Below are positions 43,784-55,166 of a DNA stretch of 64,000 nt, piece by piece. Position 1 is the first letter of the stretch; every line of letters begins with the position of its first letter. The DNA comes from Leptodontidium sp. MPI-SDFR-AT-0119 (taxonomy: Eukaryota; Ascomycota; Leotiomycetes; Helotiales; Leptodontidiaceae): positions 248,001 to 312,000 of the forward strand of contig JAHLEZ010000045.1 in NCBI GenBank assembly GCA_020726505.1, read 5' to 3'. A program made the translations under genes and the position numbers. Below the pieces are notes generated by a model, which was not told the origin of the DNA, searched no databases, and saw nothing but the letters and a program-made list of their open reading frames with translations.

Positions 43784-45209
43784 TGTAACCAAATAAGCAG
43801 AAACATGTCAATCAAGTAGGCTAATTACCATAAGGGTCGCTGAGTGTGCAAACATTCGGCAACATGCGATGGCGGGAAACATGCTAAATTGACCATAAGT
43901 AGAAAGTGATTGGGTAAAACCATGAGCGAGTATCACTAAGGCCATCCTACAAGACAATAAACGCATGGAGTTGCAAAATTGTGGGATGGCTGAATTGTTG
44001 CTGTTTTTTTCCATGATTTTTTGGGGGTTCTTTTTTTAAAGTATTTATAAGTTAACTTTTCTTTTTTCATTCCATCGCTCGTCTTTTTTTTTTTCTTCTG
44101 GTAGATAGTGGGTGAGTGAGTGGCTTGGATAAATAAAATGAACGACGGGGTGCGTTTTATTTACGTAGTGATCTCGGTGGAGGAAACTGACGATAATTCG
44201 ATCTGGATATGAGCTGAGCCGAGCCCTGGATATTTGTGAATATTTCTTTGGGGCATTTCGGTTTCAGTCATTCGAATCAAAGTATCGAAATACACCACTA
44301 ACACTTCCTCATGCTATCAAAACAAGCTTAGCGAGCCTCTCAGGGGGCAAACCCCTCCCTCCCTCTCTTTCAACCATCCCTCTCACTCTCATTTCCATCC
44401 TCAGCATCAAAGGTTGGTTCCCTACCTACACGTGCAGATTCACAACCACCAATCAATCTCCCACACTCCGTAAAAACTGCACAGCACAGCGCCACAACCT
44501 AACCATCTCTGCATCCCAGACCATTCTACTACCCCGCCATAAACCCCAAACCACCTACCTAGGTAGACTTACCCAACCCAAAAATTTCAAAGGAAACTCA
44601 CTTCTTTCCTTTCAAGATATCAATATTTCAAAAAGTCAGAATGGCTTACTTATTCATCTTTCATTCTCCTAACCTATCTATCTACCTTATCTACCTTCTC
44701 CTCCTAACATAATATCCCCATCTCACCACCACCAGCAGCCTAATTCATCTCCCTCCCCATTCCCCACTCCCTTTTCTCCTTTCCCAGCCCAAGCTTTCCA
44801 TCTCTCGAAGGAAGTAAGCAAGCAAGCAAGAGAAGGAAACCACACCCATTTTTCGTCTCCCAAAATATGCATTCATGCATGCATACGTCAATCGCTGCCT
44901 TCCAGACCATTCATTCATTATTCACATGCACACTCGTAGAAGCGGCTTGAGCCAGCCATCCAGCCTAAACCTAAGTCTGAAATGAGGTACGCCAGAGCGC
45001 CAGGGCAAGGAAGCAAGCAAGCAGACCACACCACCACCGGAAAATTTCGCCTCCCATTGCAAAGCCAGTAAGGGAGACGCAGACATAAACGGAAACCCAG
45101 CCCAAGCCCATCGCGCCACCCATTTGCCCACCCATGCAAGCCATGCTGATTTATTGATTGATTGACCGAAGAAAGAGGAGAGAAAGATAGAGACATGGAG
45201 ATGTTCGAC
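43784..45209. other. Gene-free region, pyrimidine-rich
   Basis: About 1.4 kb. From 44290 to 44800 the plus strand is strongly C/T-rich, with a 12-bp palindrome CTACCTAGGTAG near 44554-44565, AAGC repeats at about 44816-44831 and CATGCATGCAT at 44875. No coding frame is supported on either strand. It could be a long untranslated or non-coding transcript region. Confidence 0.4.
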
Positions 45210-45427
45210 CATATCCCTTCCACACTCAAACGGAACGTTTTGTCGGTGCACTCAGAAGTGGAGTAGAACACCCAAATCTGGCTCTCGAAGCGAGTATATC
45301 TCCAGTTTAAATGAGCGATCCACCAGAAACCTATCACCGGATTCGCTGGCCAAGCCTCGCTTCTCAATTCCGCTCCACTGGGATCCAAAAGGTTAAAAAC
45401 GTTCCGTTTGAGTGTGGAAGAGATATG
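45210..45427. repeat. 218-bp foldback (inverted repeat) element
   Basis: The outer 32 bases at 45210-45241 pair with 45396-45427 with one mismatch; the core is CCACACTCAAACGGAACG and its complement. Pairing resumes inward: AGTGGAG (45257-45263) with CTCCACT (45373-45379), GAAGCGAG (45287-45294) with CTCGCTTC (45357-45364), and AGCGA-TCC near 45314 with GGATTCGCT near 45338. The whole segment can thus fold into one imperfect hairpin about 105 bp long. It lies 80 bp beyond the CUL3 stop. It may be a miniature foldback transposon or an inverted duplication; no target duplication is clear. Confidence 0.7.
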
Positions 45428-45507
45428 ACGCAATATACGCCTAGTGGTGCGAAGAGTAGCTGGCCGTCATTGTATTATTGAGAGTGTGAGAGAGCGCACA
45501 CTTTATT

Positions 45508-48358
45508 TTACGCCAGGTATTTGTAAGTAGGCACCTGAGCATCTTCCACACGCTCTAAGTACTCGCGCTCGATTAAGCTCTCAATACGCTTCTTCATCAT
45601 GTTGATATTTGGATTGAATCGTTGGGCGAGCTGAGCGATGACTTCGCTGAAGAGCATTTGGTGGGTTGATAACTTGCGAGCCCTGTAATTTTATGAGCAT
45701 AAACATAGATGGGATGGGGGAGCCGTGACATACTTCATAATGCGGACAATGACCGTATCGATGACGTAGCCTCGATGCTCATCATTTCTGTCCTCCGTAT
45801 CCTTGCGCTCTTCCTCACCTTCAACCTTGTTGACAGCACCGACCATGACAGGGGCCTTGATCTTGACTGCCTTACTGGTGAAGCTAGCATTAAAACTGAA
45901 CTTGTCTCCAGGCTTTGGCAATTCCTTATTTGCAGGGTTCTTGGTCAGAACTCTCGCTTTAGGTAGAACGGAGAGGGTGAAGAGCATTCGTGAAAGATCT
46001 TGCGGCGGGATGTTGGTTGATTGTTGGATTGCCTCGTAGGTTAACGATTCTCCATCGGCCAGGATGTTAAAGAGCAGTAGGATGATCATGCCATATGTAG
46101 GGACATTCAGCTCGTGTCTTCGTTCGCGTCCAAGAATCCCCTCTTTTCCCGGAATTTTGGGGAAAACGCATTTGATGTCGGCGCTACCAAGGAACCCGAG
46201 CCAAGTCAACTTTCTGCCGTTTCGTTCCTTGAGGTAAAATTTCTTGAAAGACTCTTGCAGGTTCATGATCTCGGTAGGCCAGGAACATGACATCAGTGTT
46301 CCGTCCTCTCCTCTTGAACTTGCTCCACCCATCGACTCCATTGGCCAGTAGTTGGTGGTAAGAACGTTGATACCAAGATCAACCTGCTTGCGGTCCAAAT
46401 CACCGAGATTTTGAATGTGGGAACGGTACCCAGCAGTAAGATCCTCAGACATAGTCATATCCTTGAACATTCCTTCCAGCTTAGTCGTGAAAGCATTGCC
46501 AATCTCAAGCTTCATACGAGAAATCATCTGCTTCTCGACATCGGCACTTTCAGACTTCCCATGCAGCAATCGTCTAGCGAGATGCTTCTTGTAGTATCGC
46601 TCGAACATGTCCTTGTCTTGGATATATCTGAGTAGTGTTGTTGCTTTGTCGAGTACGACTTCGATCTCGGATTCTGTCTTGCCTTTAATTCCACGCTTTA
46701 AGTTGTCATCGATGAACAATGAAACATACTCGGAGCATCTTGGGAACAAATTTATGAAATCGGAGAAACTTTTAGTAAGAGCAGTCTGCAAGATGAGATC
46801 TTCAGATAGACAGTTCTTCCACATTGTGTCGAATTTGTCCTTCAATGTCAACACTTCATCCACCCATCTAATGGCAGCAGCAGTCTGTTTTGCGGCAGCG
46901 CTTTGCTTTGTTGCCTTTGACTTGTCACCAGCTTCAGCTTCACCATCTTCGGGCTGTGCAGGTGGAGCTGGTGCAGACTCCGACTCTGTGATGGTCTTGT
47001 TGATTTCCGAACCAAGTTCAACTACTCGTGCCTGTAGAGCAATTTTTAGAGGAGATTTGGATGGATCCACTCGTGATATGAGCTGATACAGGAGCGTCAG
47101 GTCTTCATATCGGTCGTTCTCGATCATGGCCTTGATTCCACTACCCTCCATAGCAAGGAACTCCGTCAAGTGGGCGCTAATCATCTCCTCTTCAACTACT
47201 TTCGCGATTTTCTCACTTGTAAGCATCGATATAGTTGTTTGGCACCGGACATCCTCCTCTGCTAATCTTTTCCGGGTCTGGCGTAGCCACGTACTTGCGT
47301 CTGATTCTCGAAGGAGTGTTGCGCATTCTTTCTGGTAGTGTTCTTTGGCGTCTGCGAGAAATGCGACTTGGAAGACCGTGAGATAAAGCTTCTCCAATTC
47401 GTTCTCGTCGTCCGATTCGTACAGTCCTTCTAGCATGTAGACGCATGCTCGGATCAGCGTCTTGTCGATCACATCCCCATCTCTTTCCATGTTAATCTGG
47501 TCCAGGATCACTGAATTCAGAATATCGAAGATGATCAAACCCGCTCTCGAGTCTGAGATGACAGAGCGAAGGACATGTTCACGGAACAATCCCATAGATG
47601 TAGTGAAGATGGATGGTTTTCGGTTATCCGTGCAGTAGACCCGGTCCATGTACATCAAGACATCGGTCGTCATATTCATGGTCGTAATATGATCTTCCCA
47701 TGCGGCCTTTAGCCCTCTCAGAAACTCCTCCCCGGTCATTCGTCGTTCGTTGGCCGTTACCCCAGACATTCCGCCTGTTGCAATATTGACCAAGTTGGGG
47801 GTGATGAGTTTCTGAATGTTCGGCATAACCTCCCCACCAAACCACTGCTCCTCGAACTCCTTGACACGATCATAGAGCTTGTCGCCTTGCTTCTTCAGAA
47901 CAATCTTGTAGGAGGCTCGGTAGATCTGCTCGAACGACAACTGGGAGGCGTTCTTGGTATGGATTTCGCGGAGCGCGGAGCTCAAGATGTCCCACTGCGA
48001 TTCGAAATCATTGTCACCGTGACCGCCCAAAGGATTCTGCAGAAACAAGTTGTTAGCGAGGTCCTGTCAATACGAGCTTGGAGATGAAGTACAAGGCCCG
48101 CCGCACGACGACTCATCTCCAGGCCACGTTCAAGTGCGGTGTTCGTTGAAGGTTGAGAAGCCATGTTGCCCAATTTTCAATATTTGCTCGCGGCAGATAC
48201 ACAATCTTGTCGAGATGGGTATAGCTGTAGTGTGGAACTGGCAGCGTGGAGTAGAAGTTGGAGAAGTGTGAGGGGGGAGTTCGGTGGTGGGGTGAATTGA
48301 AATCAGTACATACTCTCCTAGGCGGCCGTATCTTGCCTCTTCCTCGCCCAGATATCAT
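45508..48358 (-). CDS. CUL3: Cullin-3 ubiquitin ligase scaffold
   Basis: Three minus-strand exons: 48358-48314, 48036-45734 and 45682-45508, giving 840 residues. Exon 1 encodes MISGRGRGKIRPPRR, the usual fungal Cul3 start, and joins in phase 0 to 'NPLGGHGDNDFESQW'. Next come the 'HTKNASQLSFEQIYRASYKIVLKK' BTB-adaptor region and the cullin repeats. The cullin homology domain follows ('FERYYKKHLARRLL', 'MISRMKLEIG', 'NVPTYGMIILLLFN'), then the winged helix 'RGYVIDTVIVRIMKARKLSTHQML' in pieces. The Lys in VRIMK is the NEDD8 site; its codon is split AA|G by the last intron. The C-terminus 'YLERVEDAQVPTYKYLA' is canonical. Cul3 bridges BTB substrate adaptors and Rbx1. Intron 1 is long (277 bp) and holds another ATG frame (MASQPSTN) that could splice in phase 0 from a GTACTT donor, giving an alternative N-terminus. 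Confidence 0.92.
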
Positions 48359-49274
48359 CTCTTCACCTTTGCACTCCTTGGGATGTCTGCAAATCGCTCT
48401 GCTGGATCAACCCACGTATCTAGAGCGTGGATGGGAAGGTTTCGCGGGGTCGTGGAAGCTTTAAGTGGGCTAGACTTGCAGCTATTCCATGGAGCTTCCT
48501 TTTGTCGAGTTTTGATTTCGGAATGTTTTCAGGAAGGGAAGCTAGTCGGAGGAGGTATGTAGGACGGAGGGACGGTTCAGCGGCGGTTGTGAATATTTGT
48601 AGAAAGGAAGGGGGAAGGTGGGAATAATCCAAGCCCGTTTGTCTCGAGGCAGCGGCAAGTTCAAGCCAAGGCTATCACCGCGGTCCGTGATTTATCCGAC
48701 GCTAGTGGTCGAGTACATGATCACGTGAATGGCTACAAACCTCTGGACAACCTCCAGCTGGAACGGTGAAGTTTGGCTGATTTGGCTTCATTCCACCTGT
48801 AAATCTAGGTAGGGATATTAAACATGTACTAACACTGCCTTTTGTATCATCCAAAATCTGCCGGTACTGATTCATTGGGTCAGAGCCAGCGAATACAGCT
48901 GCCGCTACCTCTCTCAGCCTCGCCAATGACTTGCACCTCAGTGCCGACCAAAGTAAGTATGTAATGTAAGTTGAGTAACGGCTGCGGCCACTTTCAAAAT
49001 GCGCATTTCTAACACTTGAAACCCAAACTTCAAATCCCAATCATTTTCCACTTTTCCAACTTCAGCAAACAATAAGTCTTCCCAATCGAAGTCTCTAGAA
49101 GTACTTCCCAAGCAAGCCTAGCGCGCCAAGACTTCAACCCCAGATTTTGAACTTCTAGCCTCGCCACTTCAGCCTCACGCAACTCTTCAACCTTCAAGAA
49201 TTTCCTTCACTCCCAGCGATCCGCATTACAACAACCACAACAACCACTTCACAGCTCCAGCCTTGATATCCAAA
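48359..49274. promoter_or_regulatory. Divergent promoter region of CUL3 and ZIM17
   Basis: About 900 bp between divergent genes. It holds no supported frame. The part from 49060 to 49270 is C/A-rich, typical of a plus-strand leader. Confidence 0.45.
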
Positions 49275-50010
49275 ATGCCACCTCTACCGACCCCCCTCCC
49301 GGCCCTGCGGTCTCTAACACGAATATACGCAAAACCCACTTCCTCTCATCACCTCCTGCGCCAAAGCCCACTGCCTCGAATCCAACATCAATATCAACAT
49401 CTCCCACTGAAGCGCTTCACACCCTCCGCCTTCTACTCCACAACCTCCTCTCCCTCACCCCTTACATCACCTCCCTCCTCACAAGCAACACACAAACCCA
49501 AACCACACGCCCCCAAACCACCACAACAAACAATTCCCACACCCGAAAACCCTAAGCCCGAATACGAAATGACATTCACCTGCACACCCTGCAGCACACG
49601 GAGCTCACACCGCGTGAGCAAACAAGGCTATCACAAGGGGAGCGTGCTGATTACGTGTCCGGAGTGTAAGAATCGACATGTCATTAGTGATCATTTGGGC
49701 GTACGTCCTCTTCCCCCACCTCTTTTACCCCCTTCCTCCCTCTCTTTCAACATCTTCGGATTGCTTTTGGAGAGAGGAGAGGAGAGGAGATGAGATGAGA
49801 TAGCTGATTGGTATACAGATCTTTGGCGATAAAACCCTCACAATCGAAGACCTAATGCGGGAAAAGGGCCAACTCGTTAAGAAAGGCACATTAAGCGAAG
49901 ATGGGAATTTTGAGTTCTGGGCTGATGGGACGACTACCACGAGGGCGAAAGCTACACCGGATAATATCGAGAGTTCAAGCAAGGAGGGGGAAGTGAAGAG
50001 TGTGGAGTGA
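49275..50010 (+). CDS. ZIM17: Zim17/Hep1-type mitochondrial zinc-finger chaperone (DNL type)
   Basis: Two exons, 49275-49700 and 49819-50010, give 205 residues; the intron is GTACGT...TACAG in phase 0. The first 90 residues are rich in Ser, Arg, Pro and His and nearly free of acidic residues, which suits a mitochondrial presequence. The zinc domain reads '[20 protein letters not shown]', then '[21 protein letters not shown]' in pieces, with two CxxC pairs. The signature Asp-Asn-Leu is Asp-His-Leu here, a known variant. '[17 protein letters not shown]' closes the domain. Zim17 keeps the mitochondrial Hsp70 Ssc1 soluble and supports matrix import and Fe-S cluster assembly. The charged tail is fungal-specific. 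Confidence 0.9.
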
Positions 50011-50616
50011 TTTTTTGAAGGGCTCCGCGGTGAGGACTATGGACATTGGGTAATGCGATGGATGGGGTGGGATGAGTGAATAGAGGAGAAGATGATAATT
50101 TTGTGTCTTTGGGATTGTGGCATGGCCACGTCATGTCACAGATGGGGTAGAGGTATCGAGCCGAGAATTTCGACCCCAGATGCGGCTAAAACAGCTGTGA
50201 AAGGAAAAGATGGCGGTGTATAAACGAGATCAGGAAATGGGGTACTCAAGATGTATAGCAATGTAAGCATATAGACGTGGAAGGCATAAGATAGATTTGA
50301 TATAGCGACAAGACCATAGACGGGACGGCGTTCAGGAGGACATCCTTTTAATTTGTACAAATCACAACTCATGTATCATAGCATCCCTCTGAAAAGCAGT
50401 AAGGGACACAACATTCTCGCAAAAACTACCCATTCACCCACAAAATATTATTCCATTTTCCGCTGTGGTATCCACTCCGATCCGATCCAGTCATATAATA
50501 CATCCCATTGTGAATCCAACCATGACCCAATCTTCCCTCCCATGTTGTACAAGCAAGACCCCCAACCAACCAACCTTGAGACCACCATTTATTTACCAAT
50601 CCATCATCACCTCCAG
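50011..50616. other. Convergent intergenic region
   Basis: About 600 bp between converging stops of ZIM17 and the SNF2 ATPase. No supported feature. Confidence 0.45.
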
Positions 50617-53600
50617 CTAAGCGAATCCAACCTTCTTCTCACCCGACCCACCACTGCCACTGCCAGAAGTAGGATCCTCCCAAATGTCTTCCGCGCCGTC
50701 GTCAACAGCAAACCCAACTTTCCTCTTCCCCTTCGCCTTCTCCTTCCCTTTGCCCTTTCCCTTGCCATCAGGACTATCCCCCAGAATCAAGTCCTGATCT
50801 GGATCCATCAGTCGTCCACCATCACCCACACCACGTCCAAACACCAACCTCGGAGTCTTCAACTTCGCCATCTGTTCTTCCACTCCATCCTCTCCCTCCC
50901 CACTCTCCCCCAGATCCACAAACCGCGCGTTGCGAATCCAGTCATACATCGTCCTATCATCCAGGATACTCTTGCAAGAGTTATGCTCCTCGGTACTCAG
51001 CTGTTTGCGGCGTTCCAGAATGACTTCCTCGATTGAGCCTTTGAGAACGAGAGTCTCGACGTAGACAGGTTTGGTCTGTCCAATCCTATGTGAGCGCTTG
51101 ACGGCCTGTGCTTCGACCTGTGGGGAGAAGACTGGATTGACGAAATATACTCTCGATGCTGAAGACATATCGAGTCCGAATGCAGCTTGACTGACATCCA
51201 TCAATAGGACGCGAAAGACTTCACTCTGGTTGAATGTCACGACATACTGACTTCTCCTCGCTGAAGAAAGAGTCTTGGCGTAAATGAGATGTTTGATGCC
51301 GAGACATTCGAGACTTTGGGCTATGTAGTAAGCGACGTTGTCTGCTTCATAGAAGATGAGGATTTTCTCCGTTGGGGAGTGAAGGGTTATGGCATCCATT
51401 AGGTATGACAGTTTAGCCGAAGCGGTCGATGTTATAGTTGCTGTGGCGAGGGGTGAAGATGCATCCAGTGTACCTGAGATGTCTGGTTTGGATGACCTTT
51501 TGAGAGTAGGTTTGGGTTTGAGCTGCGCATCAAGTTGTTTTTGAATAACGGCATCGTCTTCGTCATCATCCTGAAAGTCATCGATCGCATCGATGTTGAT
51601 GAGATCAGAGTCAGATGATCTGTTTGCTCGTTTTGTGGTTGACAACGACGTACGCGGTCGCTTCCGTGAACTCGATTCATCGCCAATTGTGACACCTCCA
51701 GCGAGAGCGGGAGCAACATCAGTAGCTCTCTTCACACCATTTACATCTCGAGTGAACTTTCGCTTGCGAGGTTTCGGTGCTTGGGCCTCTAAAGCTACAC
51801 TGGCCGCCGACATAGCTTCATGTCCTGCCTGAACTAATCCATCGGTGGGATCCTCCTTGTATAGCTGGGATTCTACGAACTTTTGCGCGGCGTGAACCAT
51901 AGTAGCGCCAATCAAGGTAGGATTGGTCGGCTCCTGAACAATTGACCAAGCGGTTCTGATCTCGTCTGAAAGATCATTCTCAACATGCATGGGCATTTCG
52001 TGGTATTCAGAAATGACTTTTGAGATGTTATTGGTAAGAACATGGTATCCCTGTCTGATGGCTTCTTTAAGTAGAGCTTCATCTTGTGGCGAAATGGGAA
52101 CTTTTCTCTCCCGAAGGAAATCCTTAGCGTTCTCGATGGTATTTGTGATATGTTCAGTCTCAAACCCCGACCAGAAGAAAGAAGCTTGCCTCAGGTTGGA
52201 GACCAGTTGCTGTAGATTCTTTCTCTGCCTTGGGTGGAAGAAATAGTCAGCATCCTTTCGCTCGGATGTGACAGCATTTCCGACTATCATCATGCTGAAT
52301 GTGTTGAGCGATAATTTGTTTTGCGTTGATCCTTCTAAGAAAACAAGATCCTGGTATAAGGGAGGAAGCTTGACGTCGCGCTCGACATCACATTGCTGAT
52401 GACGGATGATCATCCCTTCTAGAGTGGCTCTCAGGCAATCCAGATTACCGCGGCTCTTTGACCCATGACGAGGTTGCATAATAAGATGAGACCATGATGC
52501 GTAATCACTTTCGTCTGGACGATTTGCCCAAGGCTTTGCCTTGAGGTATGATATGGCGATGTTTCCGAGTTTCTCGATGTCTTTCCGTTCTTGCTTATGA
52601 TAAAGACTCAGCTCCTTACTAGATGTTTGCGAAGAAGATTCGGATGTTGGGGTGTCGAGCAAGGTAGACAATCCGTTTAATGAGATGTTTTCATGAGAAC
52701 TCGGCGTGCTTGAAGATGAAGGCGTATCTTCGCGCGAAGTAGTCTGCGAGCTACCAATGCCAACGTCTGCGCCATAGAGCCCCTTCGTAGGAGTTCCCGA
52801 CACAATCCACCGTACCGATACTTGTAGAAAGTCAAGAACCGCACCTGCTTCGGTCCGCGAAGAGGCAGACGAGTTTCCGAACGTGTGACCTTCATCAACG
52901 ATCAAGCGTTTGAAGTGCAGGTCTTTCAATGGGGAATGATAAACTTGCTTGAAATAAGTCGCAGGTTGACCTCTATACACCATTGTTCGTCCAGGTCGAC
53001 CCCCATTTACAAATTCTTGTCCACGTAAGGAACCAGAAATATTGGATTTCTCGTTGACGTCTACCTCATATGCAGCTTCCTTGTCGAATCTCTGTTTGCT
53101 GAAGAGAACGATATCGTACTCAACGAGTTCTTCGGCAGGAGGAAGAGCATCTGTCATGGCCTTCATGACTAGTACCTTTAGTCCGGTGGTATGTTTCTTG
53201 ATTTCATGCTGCCATTGTTGGATCAAGTTTGCTGGGGCTACAACGATTGTAGCGGAGGTGAGGAGGATCTTTCTTGGGGCAACGATTTTTGGATTTCTTG
53301 ACTGGCGACGAGGGCTTGGAGAGGGGAGCATATAGAACCCGGTGTTGCTGTAGAGAGCGTCTCGGCAGCGATCGAATCGGTATCCCTCCTGAGCCTCTAG
53401 AGCGGCAAGTTGGCGTTTCCAAGGAATACCTTGTCGGCCAAGTGCTGCAGCTGCCATGTTCATCATCGACCCCGTCCTTTCCCTGACTGGAAAATTACCA
53501 GCTAAGTACTCAGTAGGGATCTGGGAAGTCGAATCGCGAGTCGCCATGATCAAACTCAGGCAAATCAAAGTCTTTCCCAGACCCATGGTCTCGGCACAGA

Positions 53601-54663
53601 TACCACCACGAGCTGCTTCGTAGGTGCGCGGCTCTCGGAAACACGATCCACCATCCATATCGCAATACCAATCTAGCCCCCTTTGATCAACGAGCCGTCT
53701 GAGCCGAGGATCCAACAACTGTGCTGGCTTGGATTCGCGTTGGAGCATCAATGCTGCTGATCGTCGTTGATACTTGTACATCTCGGTCCTCAACCCTTCG
53801 ATGTCGCTATCCAGAATTTGATACATGGCATCTCTGGCATACGGGTCTGTGACCAACTTTGGATCTGGATTTGGCGATGGAATAGTATTGAACAATTGAA
53901 ATAATGAAGGCTCTTCTCCGGAGGTGGAATCTGAGTCGAGTGAGGGATCCACGTGACGCATTGGGGAATCGTCTGTCCATTGACCAGCCCATGTGGATGC
54001 AGAGGTATCGATTTGACCGAGAAGTACCAGTATAGATTTGCGCAATAACGGTGAATTTCGATCGACTACTGAGCGTCCAACATCATCTGGCAAGATATAA
54101 ACTCGGATCTGGCCATGAGCTGAATCATTGGTTCGGAACTCCATGCGTATCCATTGTGGAATGTGGAGGTTGATGAAAGGTTTGAGGAGCGAGGTTTTTA
54201 AAAGGGAATTTTGTGTATCTGCCTCTACAAACGAATTGAAAGACGAAGAGAAGACTGGTGGTGGGCTCGCAAGGATTTGCCATTGTGAGCAGCTTTGCCA
54301 TGCATCGATTGAGATGTTGGACTCGGGCTGCGAGATGCGCAGGGAGCCTACCGCAATATACTTGGCGATGTCGACTTTAAAGTGACCTTCAGTCGAAGCC
54401 GACGACTGATGTCTGAACTCGAAAGCTGAATCCATCGCAGGCCTCATGTTTCTGATGGGTTTGTGATGTCTTTGTTGATTGCATTCATTAGGCAACAGAC
54501 AGGCGATGAGACTGGTCGAGGATTCACATGATACGCAAGGGAGAGATCGTAGAAGTGCAAGTTCGTTCAAGTGTTGTGTAGTTGAAGAACATGAATGGGC
54601 AGCGCTGAAATCGAGATTCGATGGTTTTGCCGTTGTTGATGAAATGAGGAAGTGTTGATGCAA
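50617..54663 (-). CDS. SNF2-family DNA-dependent ATPase/helicase
   Basis: A single uninterrupted exon of 1348 residues on the minus strand. An in-frame ATG at 54447 (before RPAMDSAFEF) is an alternative start. The SNF2 motor is split. Motif I 'GICAETMGLGKTLICLSL' (Walker A) is near residue 355, motif Ia-like 'TIVVAPANLIQQWQHEIKKH' follows, and motif II 'LIVDEGHTFG' (DEGH rather than DEAH) is near 590. Motif III 'RWIVSGTPTKGL' comes next, and motifs V-VI 'DVSQAAFGLDMSSASRVYFVNP' and 'QAVKRSHRIGQTKPVYVETL' are near 1160-1200. Between the lobes lie about 450 residues of insertion with Lys/Arg-rich nuclear-signal-like runs. I see no RING finger, unlike Rad5/SHPRH or Irc20 relatives with the same split arrangement. 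It should remodel chromatin or act in repair; its ortholog is unclear to me. Confidence 0.88.
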   Translation of the reverse strand: MHQHFLISSTTAKPSNLDFSAAHSCSSTTQHLNELALLRSLPCVSCESSTSLIACLLPNECNQQRHHKPIRNMRPAMDSAFEFRHQSSASTEGHFKVDIAKYIAVGSLRISQPESNISIDAWQSCSQWQILASPPPVFSSSFNSFVEADTQNSLLKTSLLKPFINLHIPQWIRMEFRTNDSAHGQIRVYILPDDVGRSVVDRNSPLLRKSILVLLGQIDTSASTWAGQWTDDSPMRHVDPSLDSDSTSGEEPSLFQLFNTIPSPNPDPKLVTDPYARDAMYQILDSDIEGLRTEMYKYQRRSAALMLQRESKPAQLLDPRLRRLVDQRGLDWYCDMDGGSCFREPRTYEAARGGICAETMGLGKTLICLSLIMATRDSTSQIPTEYLAGNFPVRERTGSMMNMAAAALGRQGIPWKRQLAALEAQEGYRFDRCRDALYSNTGFYMLPSPSPRRQSRNPKIVAPRKILLTSATIVVAPANLIQQWQHEIKKHTTGLKVLVMKAMTDALPPAEELVEYDIVLFSKQRFDKEAAYEVDVNEKSNISGSLRGQEFVNGGRPGRTMVYRGQPATYFKQVYHSPLKDLHFKRLIVDEGHTFGNSSASSRTEAGAVLDFLQVSVRWIVSGTPTKGLYGADVGIGSSQTTSREDTPSSSSTPSSHENISLNGLSTLLDTPTSESSSQTSSKELSLYHKQERKDIEKLGNIAISYLKAKPWANRPDESDYASWSHLIMQPRHGSKSRGNLDCLRATLEGMIIRHQQCDVERDVKLPPLYQDLVFLEGSTQNKLSLNTFSMMIVGNAVTSERKDADYFFHPRQRKNLQQLVSNLRQASFFWSGFETEHITNTIENAKDFLRERKVPISPQDEALLKEAIRQGYHVLTNNISKVISEYHEMPMHVENDLSDEIRTAWSIVQEPTNPTLIGATMVHAAQKFVESQLYKEDPTDGLVQAGHEAMSAASVALEAQAPKPRKRKFTRDVNGVKRATDVAPALAGGVTIGDESSSRKRPRTSLSTTKRANRSSDSDLINIDAIDDFQDDDEDDAVIQKQLDAQLKPKPTLKRSSKPDISGTLDASSPLATATITSTASAKLSYLMDAITLHSPTEKILIFYEADNVAYYIAQSLECLGIKHLIYAKTLSSARRSQYVVTFNQSEVFRVLLMDVSQAAFGLDMSSASRVYFVNPVFSPQVEAQAVKRSHRIGQTKPVYVETLVLKGSIEEVILERRKQLSTEEHNSCKSILDDRTMYDWIRNARFVDLGESGEGEDGVEEQMAKLKTPRLVFGRGVGDGGRLMDPDQDLILGDSPDGKGKGKGKEKAKGKRKVGFAVDDGAEDIWEDPTSGSGSGGSGEKKVGFA

Positions 54664-55166
54664 TGCGATGTGATGGCTCCTGATCGTCTCGATGTTCCTT
54701 CCCTCGCTTAAACGTCAGCGTGGCTGCGACCGCGCTACTGTAATGCATCCCGATAGAGGATGATGATCACATGACCAGCCCTCCTCTGGAAGGCAGGGCA
54801 GTTTGTGACCGGCCTCGTTCCTCCTTCTGCAATCTGCGTACAACCCGACCTGGAGTGAATACTTACGGACCTCGTTTGTGAATTTTCCGCCACGTCCAAT
54901 TTCGACACATCATCGTTTCCTGAACAGGAAATGCAGCATCTATTCTGAATTATGTAAGTTCCATTTACTCGCTTCCCGATATGGCTGCTGGTACTCGGAA
55001 GCAAGGGGTGAGACGGGTTCTGTGGATGGATGGGCCTAACAAAACCCAACAAATATCCGAGCTGGAGTACCTTGGGGCTTCAAATATCCTTCCACAAGAC
55101 TCTCCTCAGCCCTCATATTCTTCTGATTGATCTCCTCCTCGTCTCCTATCCCACCGCTTAACTATT
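54664..55166. promoter_or_regulatory. Divergent intergenic region
   Basis: About 500 bp between divergent starts. No specific site was identified. Confidence 0.45.

Noticed and set aside
44918..45433. 171-codon minus-strand frame next to CUL3
   Set aside because: It lies across the foldback element, overlaps another frame of similar length and shows no family motif. The open frame is most likely chance.
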